This document shows positions 60,399 through 64,000 of a stretch of DNA of 64,000 nucleotides, one piece after another (position 1 is the stretch's first letter; each line of letters starts with the position of its first letter). The DNA comes from JAGVJT01 sp964513205 (GTDB lineage Bacteria; Pseudomonadota; Gammaproteobacteria; Legionellales; Legionellaceae). A program made the translations under genes and the position numbers. The notes beneath the pieces were generated by a model. That model saw nothing but the letters and a program-made list of their open reading frames with translations. It had not been told where the DNA came from and searched no databases. Where the stretch lies: assembly GCA_964513205.1 (NCBI GenBank), contig CAZELP010000006.1, positions 21,373 to 85,372 of the forward strand. The letters are read 5' to 3'.

Positions 60399-60604
60399 AA
60401 ACCTTGTGTAAAAACACGCCCATTAGTCATGATTATTTCGCTTTTAGCACGGACATGCAATAAATTACTGAACAAAGGCTAAAATTATCTCGTGCAGTTC
60501 AGCTTATCTTTTGATTATTTTAAGGCATACTGTTTAAAACATCTCATTTTAAAGTCTGGCATGGATGTGTTAAAATGCACGTTTTCATTCATTTTGATGC
60601 GTTC

Positions 60605-61627
60605 ATGCCGAGTGATTATTTGCAGTTTGAACAACGTAAGCAAGACCATATATCGTTAGCACTTTCGGATGATAATCAAGCCGTTGAGGCTCATGGCTTT
60701 GATGCCATTGAACTGTTGCACGAGGCTTTGCCTGACCTAAATTTTGAAGATCTCGACATTCGAACCACACGTTTGGGATGTGAGGTTGCTTCGCCGTTCA
60801 TGGTTGCCTCTATGACAGCAGGTCATGAGCGAGGAGTTTCAATTAATGATCACCTGATGTTTGCTTGTTCTGAAACCGGCTGGGCAATGGGAGTTGGCTC
60901 TCAGCGTCGCGAATTGACTGATCAAAATGCTGTAAAAGAGTGGGAGGTTTTGCGTAGACGTTATCCTAATGTGGTTTTATTCAGTAACATCGGCGTAGCC
61001 CAGCTTATTTCTACACCACAAGATCAAATTTTGCGTTTAACAGAAACATTGCAGGCTTCTGGATTAATTGTGCATTGCAATCCTTTGCAAGAGTGTATTC
61101 AGCCCGAAGGCACACCTCAATTTAAAGGCTCCTGGGCTGCGTTGGCGGATCTAGTTCGGGTGTCCCCTTTGCCTGTGATTGTGAAGGAAACCGGTTGTGG
61201 GTTTTCTCAAAGTACATTGTCTCGTTTAAACGATATCGGTGTTTCTGCTGTTGATGTGAGTGGGCTAGGGGGAACTCATTGGGGGCGAATTGAAGGAAAG
61301 CGCGCGCTGGGGCATCAACAAAAAGTTTCCATTACATTTCGAAATTGGGGAATTGATACATTGCGTTCTGTGCAGTTTGCAACAGAGTTAAGTCCTTCTT
61401 TTGAGATTTGGGGTTCCGGCGGTGTTCGACATGGACTGGATGCGGCAAAATTACTGGCCTTGGGTGCCAAAACAGTCGCTTTTGCAAAACCGATGTTAGA
61501 AGCTGCGATGATCTCCAAAGAGGCTGTCATTGAAGCCATGAAGTGCATTGAATATGAACTTAAAGTCGCGATGTTTTGTACCGGAAGTGCTATTGTGAAT
61601 GATTTGAAGGAGAAATGGCGTTGTTAA
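60605..61627 (+). CDS. fni: Isopentenyl-diphosphate delta-isomerase, type 2
   Basis: This 340-aa FMN-dependent enzyme interconverts IPP and DMAPP. FEQRKQDHI is the N-terminal motif. SPFMVASMTAGHE, the FMN-binding GVGSQRREL, the FSNIGVAQL segment, VIVKETGCGFS and VDVSGLGGTHWGRIE are all present, with GSGGVRHGLDAAKLLALGA near the end. The start is uncertain: ATG at 60605 gives the family-like length, while ATG at 60575 adds ten residues; neither has a clear ribosome binding site. Its end overlaps mvaA by 13 bases. Confidence 0.93.
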   Translation: MPSDYLQFEQRKQDHISLALSDDNQAVEAHGFDAIELLHEALPDLNFEDLDIRTTRLGCEVASPFMVASMTAGHERGVSINDHLMFACSETGWAMGVGSQRRELTDQNAVKEWEVLRRRYPNVVLFSNIGVAQLISTPQDQILRLTETLQASGLIVHCNPLQECIQPEGTPQFKGSWAALADLVRVSPLPVIVKETGCGFSQSTLSRLNDIGVSAVDVSGLGGTHWGRIEGKRALGHQQKVSITFRNWGIDTLRSVQFATELSPSFEIWGSGGVRHGLDAAKLLALGAKTVAFAKPMLEAAMISKEAVIEAMKCIEYELKVAMFCTGSAIVNDLKEKWRC

Positions 61628-62919
61628 CTCAGAGTGCATGTCCGTTGGGAGAGGGGTTTTCAAAATTGAATCGCGAAGAGCGTTTTCAGCGATTATTGGC
61701 TGTGGGCGCATTAACACCAGATGACGTGGCATATCTTAATCGAGGTGGTGTACATGATGCGCAGCTTGCGGATAAGCTAATTGAGAATAGCATCGGATAT
61801 TTTCAGCTTCCTTTAGGTGTTGCAACCAATTTTCGAATTGATGAGCAAGATTATATTATTCCAATGGCCGTGGAAGAAACGTCCATCATCGCCGCATTGT
61901 CAAAAACGGCTAAATGGATTCGTCAGACTGGCCACATTACAACTCGTGTTGACGGGCATTGTATTCTTGGACAAATTCAGTTGGCCCGTGTTGAAAATGT
62001 GGAGCGTTTTACAGAAATTATTTTAGAAAATCGAGCTTTTCTTATAGAACAAGCCAATAAAGATGTCGCCGAGAGCATGGTAAAACGAGGCGGTGGTGTT
62101 GTCGACTTACAAGTTCGGACGCTTTTACGACCTGATGGCGGACAGATGGTGGTGATTCATCTGAGCATGAACAGCTGTGATGCGATGGGTGCAAACATTA
62201 TCAACCAAGTGCTAGAGTACTTGAAAACTCCCATAGAGTCTTTGACGGGAGAACAAGTCAGCATGTGCATCCTGTCAAACTTAAACGATCAAAAATTAAC
62301 GACAGCACGTGTTGAAATACCAGGTGTCGATCCTATTTTAGGCGAACGAATACAAGATGCTTCTTTGTTTGCGGAGCTTGACCCTTATCGTGCTGCCACG
62401 CATAACAAAGGGGTTATGAATGGTATTGATCCGGTCGTGATTGCAACTGGAAATGATTGGCGAGCGGTAGAGGCCGGTATTCATGCGTATGCTACTCGTC
62501 ACGGTCGTTATGAGGCCATTTCAAAATGGCGTTATCAAGACAATATTTTAGTGGGTGAGCTGACTGCACCGATTATTGTGGGGACGGTTGGTGGTGTTAC
62601 AGCGCTTCATCCTTCTGCAAGAATGTGTTTACGAATGATGGATATTATTTCGGCGAATCAATTGTCTCGAGTAATTGCGGCTGTCGGATTGGTTCAGAAT
62701 CTTGGCGCCATTAGAGCGTTGTGCACGGAGGGAATCATCCAAGGTCATATGAAGTTACACATTGACAATCTTTTATTGGGTGCTGGCGCCAAAGACTCTG
62801 AAATTCCGTTGCTTAAAAAGCGATTGGTCCAATGGCTAGCCACACATCGACGCATTACATTGGGTAAAGCATCAGAGTTATTGGCAGAATTACGTCAACA
62901 ACCGCAGTCTGTTTTATGA
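61615..62919 (+). CDS. mvaA: Hydroxymethylglutaryl-CoA reductase, class II (degradative type fold)
   Basis: This 434-aa enzyme reduces HMG-CoA to mevalonate, the committed step of the pathway. The class II pattern is clear: GYFQLPLGVATNF at the N-terminus, the catalytic Glu in PMAVEETSIIAALS, NSCDAMGANIINQ (catalytic Asp), the Lys in HNKGVMNGID, and the His in TEGIIQGHMKLH. The ATG follows AAGGAG and lies inside the fni end, so the two are coupled. Confidence 0.95.
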   Translation: MALLTQSACPLGEGFSKLNREERFQRLLAVGALTPDDVAYLNRGGVHDAQLADKLIENSIGYFQLPLGVATNFRIDEQDYIIPMAVEETSIIAALSKTAKWIRQTGHITTRVDGHCILGQIQLARVENVERFTEIILENRAFLIEQANKDVAESMVKRGGGVVDLQVRTLLRPDGGQMVVIHLSMNSCDAMGANIINQVLEYLKTPIESLTGEQVSMCILSNLNDQKLTTARVEIPGVDPILGERIQDASLFAELDPYRAATHNKGVMNGIDPVVIATGNDWRAVEAGIHAYATRHGRYEAISKWRYQDNILVGELTAPIIVGTVGGVTALHPSARMCLRMMDIISANQLSRVIAAVGLVQNLGAIRALCTEGIIQGHMKLHIDNLLLGAGAKDSEIPLLKKRLVQWLATHRRITLGKASELLAELRQQPQSVL

Positions 62920-63764
62920 CCCGTTGGCTTATTCCTGCAAAAACATTTCTTGTTGGTGAGTATGTGGCGTTATCGGGTGGTCCGGCTGTTGTTCTAACCA
63001 CTTCTCCTTGTTTTGAAGTCTCTTGGTCAGAGAAAACAGAGCGAGCTTTTCATCCCAATTCTCCGGCTGGGCGTTTTTGTGATGATCATGGACTTACTCC
63101 GCATTTGTCTTGGTTTGACCCATATCATGGTCTCGGAGGATTAGGGGGATCTAGCGCTGAGTTTATTGGTAGCTTTCGTGCTTATTGTGAGATCAATAAT
63201 CGTCCTTTTTTGATTGACGAACTTTTAACGTCATATTGGCATTATGCTTGGTCAAAAACTGGGGCTAGACCCAGCGGATATGATGTGATTGCACAAACAA
63301 TGGATGGGTGCGCATTAATCCATCAAGCTGAGGAAATGGCCAGTTCCAGTGATTGGGTATTTGAGGACATTGGATATATTTTGGTGCATACCCACCATAA
63401 GCTGCCAACTCACCATCATCTAGAGCAAATAAGATTGGACAAGCTGGGTTTATTGGATTTACATAGTATTGCGAAATCGGCACAGGTATCTTTTAAGAGC
63501 GCTTCTAGTTCTGGGTTTATTGAGGCAGTTCAAGCGTATCATGATGTTTTAGACAAAATGAAGCTTGTCACGCCCACGACGCAGGGTATCATAAAAAATT
63601 TATCTTTAGAAACAAAGCCATTGGCAATAAAGGGCTGTGGCGCGCTTGGTGCAGATGTTGTGTTGATGCTGATTGAGCGAGAGCGAGTTTATGATTTAAA
63701 AAAGGTCATTGAATCCAAAAAATACACGGTGGTTGCCACATCAGAAGATATATATAGAAAATAA
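62916..63764 (+). CDS. mvaK2: Phosphomevalonate kinase-like GHMP kinase
   Basis: This 282-aa GHMP kinase overlaps the mvaA stop by four bases (ATGA). IPAKTFLVGEYVALSGGPAVVL is the first GHMP motif (read in two parts), and GLGGLGGSSAEFIGS is the ATP loop. TGARPSGYDVIAQT supplies the catalytic Asp, and IKGCGALGADVVLML is the third motif. Since mevalonate kinase is separately present, phosphomevalonate kinase is the missing step it should fill. It is shorter than the typical phosphomevalonate kinases (about 330-360 aa), so the function rests partly on context. Confidence 0.82.
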   Translation: MTRWLIPAKTFLVGEYVALSGGPAVVLTTSPCFEVSWSEKTERAFHPNSPAGRFCDDHGLTPHLSWFDPYHGLGGLGGSSAEFIGSFRAYCEINNRPFLIDELLTSYWHYAWSKTGARPSGYDVIAQTMDGCALIHQAEEMASSSDWVFEDIGYILVHTHHKLPTHHHLEQIRLDKLGLLDLHSIAKSAQVSFKSASSSGFIEAVQAYHDVLDKMKLVTPTTQGIIKNLSLETKPLAIKGCGALGADVVLMLIERERVYDLKKVIESKKYTVVATSEDIYRK

Positions 63765-63787
63765 ATGCTAAAATATTAAAAAAATGC

Positions 63788-63815
63788 TTGAATTTTAGCG
63801 TAATTTCGGTATGAT
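63788..63815 (+). promoter_or_regulatory. Promoter of the tRNA genes
   Basis: TTGAAT (63788-63793), a 16-base spacer and TATGAT (63810-63815) lie just before the tRNA-Lys gene. The two boxes fall within an inverted repeat GCTTGAAT/ATTCAAGC. Confidence 0.55.
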
Positions 63816-63829
63816 TCAAGCCTTCGAAG

Positions 63830-63905
63830 GGGCCGTTAGCTCAGTTGGTAGAGCAGGAGGCTTTTAACCTCTGTGTCACAGGTTCGAATCCTGTACGGCC
63901 CACCA
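63830..63905 (+). tRNA. tRNA-Lys (anticodon TTT)
   Basis: The 76-base gene folds as a standard cloverleaf. The acceptor GGGCCGT (63830-63836) pairs with ACGGCCC (63895-63901), and the anticodon stem GGAGG/CCTCT surrounds the loop CTTTTAA with anticodon TTT. The T-arm carries GGTTCGAATCC, and the encoded 3' end is ACCA. It decodes AAA/AAG. Confidence 0.97.
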
Positions 63906-63930
63906 TCCCTTGATATCCCATATAAAATTC

Positions 63931-64000
63931 GCACTCGTAGCTCAGCTGGATAGAGTACTTGGCTTCGAACCAAGGTGTCGGGGGTTCGAGTCCCTCCGAG
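63931..64000 (+). tRNA. tRNA-Arg (anticodon TCG), 3' end cut by window edge
   Basis: The gene begins GCACTCG (63931-63937). Anticodon stem CTTGG/CCAAG surrounds loop CTTCGAA with anticodon TCG, for CGA codons. The T-arm GGGGGTTCGAGTCCCTC is complete, and the acceptor 3' strand begins CGAG and stops at the window edge. It is 25 bases downstream of tRNA-Lys and probably shares its transcript. Confidence 0.93.

Noticed and set aside
60575..60604. Longer start for the IPP isomerase gene
   Set aside because: The ten extra residues are not family-like and no clear ribosome binding site is seen; kept only as an alternative.
63786..63823. Inverted repeat GCTTGAAT/ATTCAAGC before tRNA-Lys as an operator
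   Set aside because: The arms coincide with promoter boxes and are short; chance is the simpler explanation.
1..64000. CRISPR arrays, insertion sequences, prophage or integrative elements
   Set aside because: No regularly spaced repeats, transposase or integrase genes, or phage structural genes were found; the tRNA pair at the right edge shows no flanking att duplicate inside the window.

Overview
The window is ordinary, densely packed chromosome of a Gammaproteobacterium. By eye it is AT-rich (roughly 40 % GC). Gene content points to the order Legionellales (Legionella/Coxiella relatives), which is an inference. The reasons are a complete lower mevalonate pathway instead of the MEP pathway, with the usual ispD neighbour absent beside ftsB. 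Also typical are a SUF rather than ISC operon with an Rrf2 regulator, a class II DAHP synthase, a fused Sat-CysC, a STAS-MlaE lipid ABC transporter, and an orphan kinase-like protein resembling a type IV effector. No insertion sequence, prophage, CRISPR array or rRNA was seen, and no stretch over 300 bases lacks a gene; the longest gap (19265-19545) holds a terminator.

Layout. 1-8090: end of a small membrane-protein gene, fatty-acid desaturase, zipA, rhodanese-secB-gpsA (minus), a small membrane protein, a SPOR-domain protein and a P1B-type ATPase with altered catalytic motifs. 8025-10635: folB, hemE and class II DAHP synthase, with overlapping convergent ends. 10721-23237: the heat-shock cluster grpE-dnaK-dnaJ runs directly into carA-metK. 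An aldehyde dehydrogenase and a highly expressed outer-membrane barrel follow, then carB-greA. 23316-28469 (minus): nnrD-acid phosphatase, DUF2061 and sat-cysC, and an outer-membrane barrel coupled to a secreted histidine phosphatase. 28649-35468: sufR-B-C-D-S-U-T-epmA. 35492-42470 (minus): a tripartite heavy-metal RND pump and a BenE transporter.

42548-52892: rsgA, cca-orn-queH-FAH hydrolase, hemC-D-X-Y (minus), a receiver-like protein, ftsB and the kinase-like orphan. 52913-60398 (minus): STAS-mlaE, mlaF, mlaD, an auxiliary lipoprotein, then pal-cpoB-queE-mvaD-mvaK1. 60605-63764: fni-mvaA-mvaK2. The end holds tRNA-Lys(TTT) and a truncated tRNA-Arg(TCG).

How the genes work together. The two mevalonate blocks supply every step from HMG-CoA to IPP/DMAPP, while HMG-CoA synthase and thiolase must lie elsewhere. 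hemC, hemD and hemE cover three successive tetrapyrrole steps. The SUF operon makes the Fe-S clusters needed by QueE and QueH. Tol-Pal, MCE/Mla, ZipA, FtsB and SPOR proteins serve envelope maintenance and division. The items most worth a second look are the kinase-like orphan (51474-52892), the P-type ATPase lacking the DKTGT lysine and the TGE glutamate (5673-8090), the CCA enzyme with a dead HD domain, the shortened HemY, and the joining of mevalonate genes to the pal-cpoB-queE operon.
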